Assembly: GCA_013397795.1 (NCBI GenBank) | Contig: VZTJ01003859.1 | Location: 1-64,000, forward strand | DNA length: 64,000 bases | Source of the DNA: Orthonyx spaldingii | Taxonomy: Eukaryota; Chordata; Aves; Passeriformes; Orthonychidae | Direction: 5' to 3' | In this document: one piece after another, positions 50,201 through 61,930 of the stretch | How positions within the stretch are numbered: position 1 is the stretch's first letter | How the letters are laid out: each line of letters opens with the position of its first letter | The notes under the pieces: generated by a model | What the model saw: only the letters and a program-made list of their open reading frames with translations | Told to the model about the DNA's origin: nothing | Database searches by the model: none | Program-made: the position numbers and the translations under genes

Positions 50201-53200
50201 CATCCCACTGCAGACAAAATACCATGCAGCTCTCCCTTCACCACAGTGTCAAGAACTCTTGAGCCAACTTTCACAGCAAAACCACTTAAAGAAATAGCAA
50301 AAACAGAGAAGTTGTGCCCATTAAAGTTCCTTTAAAAGAGGGAACAAAAACGTTCCCACAAGCAGCAGAAAAAAGCTAAACAAGCTGCAAGTTTATACAT
50401 CACCAGAAGGTGGTTGTAAAATCAGTGTTGATGTCACTGAGGCTGGTATAGGCAGCAAGAGCCAATGCCTCGTTCTACCGAGCCTGAGCCTGAAGGTAGT
50501 CACCTCTTTAGAAGTGCCCGCAGGTTCTATCTCACTGTGTCAATCAATGCAAGATAAGTTAGCAAAAATTCAAACTGCTTAAAGAAGTCTATTCTGATTC
50601 TCCAAAACAGAGCTGGCAATAGTTATGAGGTGGCCTTGACTGCTCCAGCTACAGCCACAGCATCTAAGAGAGGACAGGCTTCCACAGTTTACCCTAGAGT
50701 TGGGAAAAAAGAGCAAAGAAAACCAGGCAAATGCTATTCCAAGTTGTGATACACGCTGAAGAAACCCAGCTTCCAGGCGAAGTTACGCTTCCAAGAAAAA
50801 AAGTCATAAACTGAATGCATCCTGCTCTACATAGTGGATAATGGTGTTCAGCTCCTATTCCTGCCTTTGCACAACCCACAACAAATTCCAACACTGCATT
50901 TTTGACAACTTGGACCCCTTCTTTTACTCTCCATTAGAAATCTATCAATAAAATGCTTTTGCAAGAAAATAGCATGGTATCCACAGCATTGTATCTGTGG
51001 ATATATGTGGATCTATGTGACTGTGTAGTTACATAATCAGGCTCTAAACGAGGGGCACTACATGACACCAGTGATGCTATTAATCAATTTAAGGAGCCTA
51101 TTTGGCTGGCATCCTACAAATGTGGGTGATGAGTGTCTATTTTAATAGGAAAGTACATTCTCTAAAATTGATCAATTGACCACAAGTGTTTCAATTAATC
51201 ATTTTTAATGTCTTTTCTCCTACCCTGCCCTTCCTTAAAAGTGCAGACTGGCATTATTACTAATAATCATCCCTCAGAGTACTGGAGGTAGAAGGTTTAA
51301 AAAAGGGAGAAATCCAAATCTGTCAATACAACATTCCCACCAGGCACTGACCAGCTTGAAACAGTTTCACTACGAATCTTTCAGTAGCCATTTGAAATCC
51401 AGAGAAAGTCACTGAAGCATACTCAGTGCTCTTGCTCATATTCATCATGCTCTTGATGTCTTCAGCAGGAATGAGAAGAATAAAATCTCTGTACTGTTCC
51501 TGGAGAACTTCCCCTGAAAACTCTCCATCCCAGCTTTTCAAGCTTCCCAATACATGGTAAAGCTCAGCGAAAGCCATCATTAACCTTAGGAAATGGTATA
51601 TGTGTCTGGAGATCCACCCCATACATACCTGGTCAAATTCCATTAGCCTCCCCAGGCCTCGTCATTTCTCTCCTTGTTCTAATAGCCCCAATATTTTTGA
51701 CAGGACACAGATACTCTGAATATTTTCCTGTCCTTGCTTAGACAGAAATATATTTGCTTCTCCTCTTTGGAGAAGGGAATGGTTGGGAAATAATTTCATG
51801 CAGTATTCCGGGGGGCATTAATCTGCAAATCTGACTACGTGCTTAAGTCCAAATTCCAGAAGCAGCCTGATTTCCAAAGGTAATTTGTACTTTCCAGTCT
51901 CCTACTGAGATGACTGCAGTAGCCTGCAGGACTCGCCATCTGCATGCAGCAAGCCAGTGACATTTCATTCTGCAGACCAACATGGGCAAACAACCCCCTT
52001 AATCATGGCTTGGCAATTGTTCACATTCATAGCACAGAAACCATAAGCTGAAGAGCAACTTTAGCAGATAAAGTTCTTGCCAACTGGCAGGTTCATATCA
52101 CCTACCGACGAACACCTACACCTGTGCTAGCTGCCCTTCATGGCTCTGCAGCTAAAGGACGGAAAGAGGCAGTGTAAGTGCCTGAGCCACAGTCACTGCA
52201 GTCAGTCCAGCAACTGCTTTTGACCAAAAACCATTTTCAGTAAAACAGTATTAAGTTATCTGCAAAGTGAGGGGCACTGTAAGTTTCAAGAGCTTTGGTT
52301 TTTTAAACCAGACTTGGGTTCCTTTGTTTTCCTGATCAAACCTTCTAAATTTTAAGACTTAAGAAGTCACCACTTCAATGGAGCCAGGAAGACTTGGAAA
52401 AGAACCCCTTTTTAACAAGAGTTTAGAGGGGAAAAAATGAAAAACAGAAAATTAACTTCAGCTGGTTAAATACTACTGTCAAGCAGGAATTGGTGACACC
52501 AGCCATGCTAAGCCTTCCATACACCAAAGTTCATCAGTTGTATAGACACCACTGTAAAAAAAAATTACAAAAATCAGAAACCGAGAATGGTAAGAAAGTC
52601 ACATTGCCTGATTTACTAAATGAGAGACAAAAACACTGCAATGAAAAAATCCTGTATTTCATGGGGATACACACAATTGTAAAGACCAAGGTTTCTCACA
52701 AACTTGGCCAGGCTGCTGATCCCATACTCTGTGTCACCCCAGTGAAACGAATCAACCCCGAGTTCATGCTCCCAATACCCCCATTAACATAGTAGAAAGT
52801 GGACTCACTGTATTTAATTATCTTTCAGGGAAGAGAATGCAAATAAATTAATAAACACCATTAATCACAAGAGAGATGAAAACCAGAGGCAATACCACTG
52901 AGAAGAAACACTTTCTTTTTCTTCCCCCTCAATATTCCAGGTGTAACAAAAACAATGTGACAATATGGATGCTGGCTTGAATCAAGCATGCCTTTGACTA
53001 AGCTCAAAGACTTCTACCTAAGACACCCAAAAAACTATCCTTTCCTAACCAGCATGATCCATAACCCCTACAAACTATCCCGACTCAGAATGCCATGAAT
53101 TACATGAACAACTAGACCCACCACTTCCCTGAGGATTAAGTTCAACAACTCCTTGCCAATTCAAAGCTTTTGTTTTTTTATCAGTTCCCTGTGATAACTT

Positions 53201-53403
53201 TTTTGACTTGCAGGTAACACCTGACATGGTACATGACTTTAAGTGCTTAAAGCAGTTCAACTGGCAACAGGAGACACATTAGCTGAAGATGCACTGCAGC
53301 TATACCCATCCTCAGGTTATTGCCAGGAATACACCTATCTGATATTTTGAAATTATGAGGAAGCTCCTAAATTAGATTAACTATTGAAAAATATTTCTGT
53401 AAT

Positions 53404-53950
53404 TTGATTATGCAAGAGACAGCAAACACAGCTTCTGCTATTATCAGTTGCCCATCATCTACTGTCAGTGTCTTGGAGTTTGCCCAGCCTTTTCTACCAA
53501 CTACTCCCTTTGGTGGCACAGCTTCTTCTTTCCAAGCTACCCCAACACAGAAGTGTTGCAGTTGTCAGATCTCAAGCCTTAAGGATCCTCCCATCTCTCC
53601 CAGGTTCGTGAACTCTTCAGCCACCCTTGAGACACAGCTCCCATCAGTCCCTGCTCCCCCTGATACCTGGCCCAGTCAGGGAAATGCTCCCCTCTCAACC
53701 ACTGGACATCCCTTTCCACCTCCCCCGCTTCCAGGACAGACTTCTGGTAGGTGAGTTGCCAGCTTCTGCAGCTCAAATGCAGTTGCCTCCATGCACACTC
53801 TGGCATCAGTGCTGTAACTGGCACCTTCACAGCCCCACACTTCCGGGGTGTGAGCCTGTTAACCAGACCATGCTGTCCTCACCCCATGGAGTGAGCAGTC
53901 TCATATTCCACTGCCTGAAATTCAGTGGCTTCAAAAGAGTTTAAAATTAT
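53404..53950. other. C-rich intronic block, unassigned
   Basis: Plus strand is rich in C (CTCCCCTCTC, CCACCTCCCCCGC) and has open frames of 116 and 105 codons in two overlapping frames, plus one of 83 on the other strand. Several overlapping frames point to composition, not coding. I recognise neither a protein nor a repeat. Confidence 0.3.
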
Positions 53951-55135
53951 AATCTGAAATAAGGTAATGTAGAATTTGCAAGCCCAACACTCCTCTGTGA
54001 CTTGTCCCACCTACCCTCATCACCCCTCTTACCACAGCTCTCCCTTCACCCTCTTCCCCAAGCTTCATTCCTGTGCAGACCACTCATCCAGTGGCACTAA
54101 TTCAACCACCACCCTCTCAGTTTCGCTGGAAGTGGCTTTGTTCTCACTAGAAAGCCAAATCCTAACTCCATCCTGCTGTTTAATCCATTACCATGAAAGA
54201 TTTCAAGGGGTTTTTTTTTAAGACAAAAGCTAATTATTTCTTCCATATCCTAAGTTATGCTCCTGATTATTCCTTAGGTACAAATATTCCCTATTCTCCA
54301 CATTCTGAATTTTCAATATCCTGAATTCATTGCTAGCAGTAGAGGTGGCTGGTGCTACATACTCCAAGACATCATGAAACAGAACCTCACACAATGCTCT
54401 CCCTGCTGGAAAGGTTTTGTTACCAAAGATGAAGCAATTATGGGAGCATCACCACAGGAGCAAACTTCAGTTAGTAACACCACCGCACACAATCAAAGTA
54501 CTGACAGTGGTCCAGAAACAAACAGCAAATATCACCACATGTTGCAATATTAAGACATTCTGAGAACAGTTTTATTAAAAGCAGAGGTAGCTGCAACAGT
54601 CTTTGCAATAAACATAAAGAATACCGCAAACAACTTACACTTCCACAAGTGGCAAATGTCATCATCCTAATGATAACCCCTACCAAGCTGCATCCTGTAG
54701 AGTTATCACAATAAAGATTCTGTTAAAATACCCATTACAAATACCTATTTTTAATTAACTGTAATTCAGTCTTATAATACGAAGCAGGTTGCAACTTGAT
54801 GATTTTCATAAGACAATGAATTAAAGATCAGAAAAACAAAATAAATGTTAGCCTCTTGGGGGGGAGGGGAGGGAAATCAAATCAATTTCAATATACATGG
54901 GAAAAAGTAATATGTCAATAAAAATAAAAAACATAAATTCTGGTTACGCAGACCAAGTTTTATAGATAATAAAAAAGTAAAATACTGAAAATAAGAGTCC
55001 CCTAAGTGTGCATCTACAGTATCAAAAGAACAGAACAAAAATCAGTGTGATAGGCCTGAAGCTGATACGGGAGAAAATATGGAAGTGAAAACAGTATCTG
55101 CTCCAGTAGATCCTTCACAGTTTAGTTTAAAAAAG

Positions 55136-55150
55136 AAAAAAAAAAAAAAA
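55136..55150. repeat. A15 homopolymer
   Basis: Fifteen A preceded by another short A run with one G between. Simple sequence. Confidence 0.85.
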
Positions 55151-56734
55151 GTAAATTAAAAAATGCATGCAGGTATTTCTACAAACCCACAAGGGGAATG
55201 CACATAAAGGGTTAAAACCCAAAGTGCTCCCAACAGGGCCATATTCAGCATAGGCAGATTTACCATCCCACCCTCACCCGTCAGGCCCTGGCACCAAACC
55301 AAAGGTTACAGCTGAGGAGGGCTAACAGGGGAAGGATTCTTGTATTTAGGGGCCATTTTCACCAGCTCCATCACTTTTATTCTTAATCCCATTCATGCAT
55401 TACAGTCAGATTATTTTGCTTTTCCAGTTGTGTTTTCAAACCTGATACATGGAGAGAACCCACTTTTCTCATCTCTCTTTCCTTTATCAACTGACCGAAT
55501 GACAATAACATGAGATCGGTCTGGTGATCCATCCTCCCGTCTGCTCCCACGTCCTGCTGCGCACAGCAGGCACGCTAAAATACAAGTGTCAAGCAGTCAA
55601 CAAATCTCGACAAGCCCCTAATCTTAAGGGCATCAAATATGGTTAAGTCATCCTCTTTTATGGAGAAAATCTCATGGACTGGGGCCAGCAGTTTAAAGGG
55701 TTTTGACAAGCGGAGAAGGATTAGAACAAGCCAGCACCATTTCAAAATGAAAAGCAGAGGGGTCTGGCTTCCTAATAAGCAAATTCACCAAAAAGCCACA
55801 AGCTTAACTGGAAACATCTTAACCTGCAGTATGTCAGCAAATACAAAGTAAGCTCTTTCAAACACCTACTGAAAGAAATAATGCCATATTTTCTTTATTG
55901 TTGTTTTTTCTTATCAGGATTTGAAAAGAGCCCACAAGGAAACACTCTATTGAATGAATTCAGGAGGAGCATATTATCTAAATACAGAAGCACATTTGTA
56001 TTAATAGCCAGAGATGACATTCACAAACATCTTCCTACTATCCTGTAAATGCTTTCAAAAGAAACATCTCTACACTGTATCAGGGATGCAGAAGTTTCAC
56101 AGAAGCCGCTCTTGAAAAGCTTTTTGAGGACCAGCATGCCAGAAAGGGCAACCACAGTACCTGCTCTCTCTTATGAGGTTTTCCATAATTTGCACCCAGT
56201 GTGCTCAGATTATCGCTGTTTCTGGTTTCAGGAAAGAGAAGGAGAATAAATTCTCAAGACAGAAGACTTAGTAGATAGTTGTAACATGCCCTCCCCTCCT
56301 CTTGAGGAGGGCAACAAGGACAAGATGTAGCTGTGTTGAGTTATACCTCTCCAGGACTCGGCTTCCTGCCCAAGGCATCTTCTCCCCTCCCATCTCCCAA
56401 GCTAGACCAAGACAAAACACCTCTTACACAGAAGTGTGGGGCATTAACACTAAATTAAGCTAACATTAAGCTTCAAGCAGCTAGTCTACACTAGCTTGAG
56501 CTGAACGTGGAGGTAAAACCCTGCAAGACCATGGCTTTTTCTGAGCTGTTCCCAAACTGAAAGAATTTGGCAGGAAGGGGTGGCATAGCTAGAACCATAT
56601 CTGACTTTTTCCTTCACTCCTGAAGTGAGTATCAGGATCCTCATCACCTGGCCCTGCCCTGTTTTCACAGTTTCATTTTCTCTGTTGCCACCTAAAGAGC
56701 CATCAATGCAAAAATTCACACAAATTGTAAAAAC

Positions 56735-56800
56735 TAGGATAGAGGAAACCTCAAGAGATCATCTAGTCTCTCCCTAGCAATTCACACCACAGTGATTACC
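56735..56800 (-). repeat. Possible eroded CR1 tail
   Basis: GGAAACCTCAAGAGATCATC followed by TAGTCTCTCCC resembles the reverse complement of the box GGGxxGGACTAGATGATCTCxxGAGG found at CR1 ends. The rest is too diverged to be sure. Confidence 0.35.
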
Positions 56801-57139
56801 TCAAAAAATCATTCCATCTCGATTATATTCATTACAGACAGGCTTCAGGAAAAGAATCACTGGACCTGCAAAGAAAAGCTGCCTGTAGCACCAAGATTTC
56901 ATCCTGACTCATTCTAAAGACAGAACATCTGCTTTAGCATACCACTAGGACCATAAATAGAACAATCCTCTGTGTATGGAGCTGAGAGAGCTTGCCAGAG
57001 CTCTGATATTTACTTCAATTGCTCCTAAACATGTCTATAAAGTAAACATTTTTCAACACAAAATTAGGATTAAACCCCCCACAAAATATGACTAATTACT
57101 ATAGTCTTTGTACAAACAACTAATTACTCTGTCTTTTAA

Positions 57140-57165
57140 GGAAACATCCTTTTAAGGATGTTTCC
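57140..57165. repeat. 26-bp inverted repeat (12-bp arms, 2-base centre)
   Basis: GGAAACATCCTT and its exact reverse complement AAGGATGTTTCC are separated only by TT. It is a near-perfect palindrome and would form a tight hairpin in RNA of either strand. Confidence 0.85.
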
Positions 57166-59169
57166 CAGATCAACTATCATAGATGGCGTCTGCAAATTTA
57201 TTTGAAGATGGAAAGCAGTATGAACTACTGTGATAAAGTTTTAGTTGTCAAGAACAAGAGGGAATGTAAGAAAAATACATTTTCATTCCTCAGTATGAGA
57301 TAATAGAGTAGTCTTTTAAATTGAAAAAAAATCCATACACTATAGCAATCATTCCTCCAGCTTCCTTAAAACTGACTTCATACACAGGCTTTGTGATCCA
57401 TGCCCCCCTAAAACAACAGGAGTGAGAAAAGGCAGTTCCTCCATGCAGAAGTCCGTGTTCCCCTGGCTAAATTTATATTCCCAGAGAGGCAAGGTTATTG
57501 CTAACCCTAGTCAGATGAAGTTTCCAGATACTACTGAACTCTAATACTGGCACATCCAGGTCATTACAAAGTCTGTGGAGTTGATGATCTAATTGGTTGT
57601 GATCCCTAGTGAAATATGAACATCAGTATTTGGTCCATGGTTTGTTGTTTCGGTTTTTTTTAAATTTCAGTGCATCTCAACTCAAGGTACGAAAAGACAA
57701 ATGTAAATCTGTAAGTGTAAATCTACACCCAAGGCTCTATATGTTACCAATGAACAGTAGTGAAGGCACTCAACACTATATTCACAACTACAATGAAAAT
57801 CTTTTTAGTACAGTAAAATGACACAAGAAAATGTAGACACTGTCACGGTAACCACATGCAGAAGCTATTACTATCTACAGACACTTTTAAATACCTCTGA
57901 TCTCCTGGGATTTGGTTATATCTGATTAGTCATACCCAGAGAGTCACCACAAATAACATCAGGATATTTTTATATTGCCTAATAAGACCTTACAAGCTAA
58001 TTTATTTAATAATATTATAATTTGATCATACAATGTTAATATAGTTTTGGCTATAAGGATCTTGTATATTTAGATGGGTAATGGTCAGACAGAATGCCTC
58101 ACTGCTGTACTGTGGCATAGGGATGCACTGTCTGAAAAGGTTATTAATAAATCCATTATCATAAGCATTCACTGGTATGGAGCAATTATGTAACTTTTAA
58201 TTATCTTCTCTTATATGTTACAGTCACATGAGACAACACTTCTGTTAAAAGCAATAACAAGCATCAATATGCACTTGTGAAAGACAAGGCCAGACTAACA
58301 GGAATGGAAATAGCAAGAAAAGGGGAAAAAATACTCAAATGCAGCTGAGTAGAGAAGGAAAACGAATAAGTTTGCTGCAACTCAGTCTACGCATTTGTGT
58401 TTTCTCCACTCCTCAGAAAAGGAAACACAGGTGTATTAATCACAGGGAAGACCATCTCTCTTACTGCCACCATGGAAGAAACCTTCAAACTCTAGAGTGT
58501 AAAATTAGGGTTCTACACAATATCTCTTTAAAAAGATGAAGCAGATATGCAAAATATGGCTAACAGAAAAATACAATTTACATTTATTTTGCTTTGTTAA
58601 TTTCTCTGTGTAAGTTTAATATTTTTTATGAGTTTTTTTTCAGGGAAGTAGCAGATGAGTTCAACAACTGACTGCTCCTTTGTGACTGTGCACTCCTACG
58701 GCCTCTAAAACAGGTGTATCTGTGAATTTTTGCTTGCTTGCTCACACTCCAGTGCCCCAGTTTCATCATTTTTAGCGATTCCTTCCTGTGTGAACAAGCC
58801 TGAGCTTACTGTTTTCTTTCACACGCCAACAGGAAACCCTGCCTCCAAAGTCGCAAACAGCGTGCAGGGAGAGGTGCAAGGAAGAGGCATGGCAAGACAG
58901 AAATTTTCATGTTAAACCAGAAAAATAAGGTAACAGATAAGCAGTCTAGAAGAAGAAGGGTTAAAATTGCTATCTAGAGTAAAGCAAAAAAAAACCCTAT
59001 AATTTATCATGTACACCAGATAAATTGTCTTTCACGTCCAATTACTGGACTACATAGCACAGCTAGATCACTTGGCCTCATGATATATTCACCAGCTACT
59101 CAAAGTCCCACTAGCAGCCAATTTTTAGGTGCCAACACTGTACAACAGCTTCATTAAAACTGGTTTGAC

Positions 59170-59990
59170 AGGAGAAAGTTTCAGGAGGCTTACAGGTGAC
59201 AAAATTTGGGGAAGCAGTGTACACTCAAGGGCAGCACTACCACTCAAAATGATCTCAGCAAGCCAGAGAAATGTTTTGCCAGGAACATCATGAAATTCAT
59301 TAAAGGCAAATGACAGGTCCTGCACTTAAGGAGGAACAACCCCAAGTACCAGTACATGCTGGGGGCTGACAAGCAACTTGGCAGAAAAGGAGCTGGGGCT
59401 CCAGTGGATGAAAGGTTGACCATGAGCCAGAAATGGGCCTTCTGGCAAAGAAGACCAACAGCCTGCTGGAATACATTAGAAAGAGCATCATCAGCAAGTT
59501 GAGGGAGATGATCCTTCCTCTCTGCTCTGGTGAGACATCTGGAGTACTGGGTCCAGTGCTGGGCTTCACAGTACAAGACAGACATGCACACAAGAGAGTC
59601 CAGGACAGGTCACCAAGCTGAAATACATGGTGGTACTTGAGGCCAGGCAGTGAGACTTGGAGCTGTTGAGCCTCAGGAAGGAGAAGAATTGGTGGAGAAC
59701 TTAGTGGTGTCTGCAGCTAATAGAGTGCAAAGACAACAGAGTCCAACTCCTCTCTGAAGTGGGCAGGAACACGACACAAGGTAAAAGTCACAACTGCAGC
59801 AAGTGGAATTCCGATTAAGGAAATTAGAAGATGAAGGTTTTATGATAAAGGTAATCAAAAATTGCAACAGATTGACTAAAAGGTCACTGAATCTTCATCC
59901 TTGGAGATATTCAACACTGGACTACCCAAGGATCTGAGCAACCTCAATGAACCTGGCCCTGCTTTGAGCAGGGACTGAACCAAATGAATG
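59170..59990 (+). repeat. CR1 LINE, older subfamily, ORF2 end plus 3' UTR
   Basis: About 0.8 kb of diverged CR1. Landmarks in order: AGCCAGAGAAATG, AAAGGCAAATGACAGGTCC, GTACATGCTGGGGGCTGAC, GGTTGACCATGAGCCAG, TTGAGGGAGATGATCC, ACATCTGGAGTACTGGGTCC, GGAGATATTCAACACTGG and a GAACCTGGCCCTGCTTTGAG end. The wording at these points differs from the copies at 30965 and 43383, so it belongs to another CR1 subfamily. Middle parts are lost or scrambled and no long frame remains. Confidence 0.85.
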
Positions 59991-61266
59991 GTCTACAGAG
60001 ATACCCTATGTCAGTCTGCCATTCAGAGGGTTTTCTCCCTGTGCATATCAGGTCTCCCCAAGACTTAAGACCTTCATAATACAGTTTTTGAGAGTGTAAA
60101 AAGGTTCCATTCCAGGAACACAAATTTTTAAGACCCAAAGTTCAAGGGAGCTTCACACAAGTTTTAGCATTCTCACAATTGTAATGAAAAAAAAACTCTC
60201 AAAACTCTACTTTCCTTCTAAGCTGCTCAAAAAGAAATGCATTTTTTCTTCAGAACACCTGATCATAAACATGCATATACATGTGTATGTAAAAATGTAT
60301 GTAGTCTATTTATATGTATTTGCTAACACATCTTGAAACCTCCAAATACTCATGGTTCTGAAGAGGCAAAAAATGCAGCAGCTTCATATTTAAGTACTAT
60401 ACCACAGAAATACACACCACATAGTTAATTCTCACTGTTTATTGTTTATTTATCTCACTGACATTTCAGCTTTCCCATAATACGAATTGTATTTTAAATC
60501 AGTTCCTGTGTCACTGGTTTCCTATACTTGTGATGCCGACTAGCGTAACAACAGCTATTAGCCACAGCTCATACAGACACCAAAAAACTGACAGAATGTT
60601 TTCAGCTGAACATAAAGACCTGCATTATTTCAGTGCTAAATCACATGCCACCACTAGTACGTACCATTAGACTACATGTAGGGGACTTCAGTAGCTCAAA
60701 TCAACTGCTCTGTCAAACACTTTGTAAACTTTCAGCATGTGAAAAGCAAAGTAATAATAATTCCACCAGTTTGTATTTTTTTCTTCTATGCACACATGAT
60801 ATGTTTATGTAAGCATGTATAATTCATCTGAGATATGAAATTTCCTTTTGGGCACATTTTAAGTTTCAGATTTTTATGTATAAATGAAGAATACAAATCA
60901 CAAGACAAAACAGAAGGAGCAACAGATTTCTGTAGTTTCCCATTATCTGTGAACAAAGCACCAGGACATATACATGATATTAATCACCCAGGACTCCACG
61001 GATTGCATCAGCAGAATTACACATGAAAGCCACAAAGATTATGATACTTTGATGCTCACGTTAGACTCCGCACAGCACCGAGGATGGAGAGGACACATTC
61101 AGTTCCCTTTTCACTTCAAAAGTGGTACAGCCTCACATGGTATCCTTTCTCCCTTCTAGAAAGGTAACAGTGTCCAGATTGCAGGTCAGCTCTAAAATAC
61201 TTAATGACAAATACTAAATAACTTCACACTAAAACTGTGGTTTTCAGCAACATCAGTAATTTTTAA

Positions 61267-61325
61267 TTTTTTTTTTTTTTTTTTGCAATNNNNNNNNNNN
61301 NNNNNNNNNNNNNNNNNNNNNNNNN
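61267..61325. other. T18 tract next to an assembly gap (36 N)
   Basis: T18 at 61267-61284, then GCAAT and 36 N at 61290-61325. As with the other gap, it adjoins a homopolymer and probably reflects sequencing or assembly failure. Confidence 0.95.
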
Positions 61326-61869
61326 TAACTGATTTCATATAGAAACAGTGAGAATGAACACAAAGCAGACTGTGGAAAATTTTGCCTGCATTTCAACTGT
61401 AAATCATGAAGGTCATGCATGGTTTCAGGTTGTGAGACAGATCTATCCTTGGGAAATATCTCAAAGAGAGAAAAGTAGCTTTGCCTTGGTCCAGCTCACT
61501 CTGCGCACAGCACCTTTGGGCATCTCTCCAGAGCAGTCACTGCCCTCAGCAATGGATGCTCACCAGCATGGCTCTCCACAGACTACACCATCAGGTGCCC
61601 AAGGGCAAGCAACCATACCTTCCCTCCCTATGTAGCAGCACACCACGGGTAATCAGCATTCAACACTTTGTATAAGCAAGCAGCAACCGAGCAACTGGCA
61701 GCAGTACGCAGTGCAAAATTTAAAAAAAAAAAACCAAACCCCAGAGTTTGTACCAAATATCCAGCTCTCTGTCCCACAACCATCTGTGCATTGCAACAGT
61801 AATTTCAAAGAGAAACACCATATTTTTTAAATGATCAAATCATATGCTAACAAAAATATACAGCTCTGG

Positions 61870-61930
61870 AGAAAAAAAAAGGAAAAAAAAAAAACTTACA
61901 CCAACATGAAAGAAAAAAACAAAACCCAAC
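61870..61930. repeat. A-rich low-complexity tract
   Basis: Long A runs interrupted by GG and C, with AACAAAACCC at the end. No associated mobile element was recognised. Confidence 0.75.

Noticed and set aside
51323..51643. 106-codon open frame on the minus (gene) strand with a CAG|GTATGT donor-like site near its start
   Set aside because: Composition looks protein-like, but I recognise no family, the donor would cut off most of the frame, and no good acceptor lies upstream. Could be an unannotated alternative exon, but this is not supported.
53404..53950. Proline-rich reading frames as a hidden gene
   Set aside because: Two overlapping frames on the plus strand and one on the minus are open because of C-rich composition; no conserved motif.
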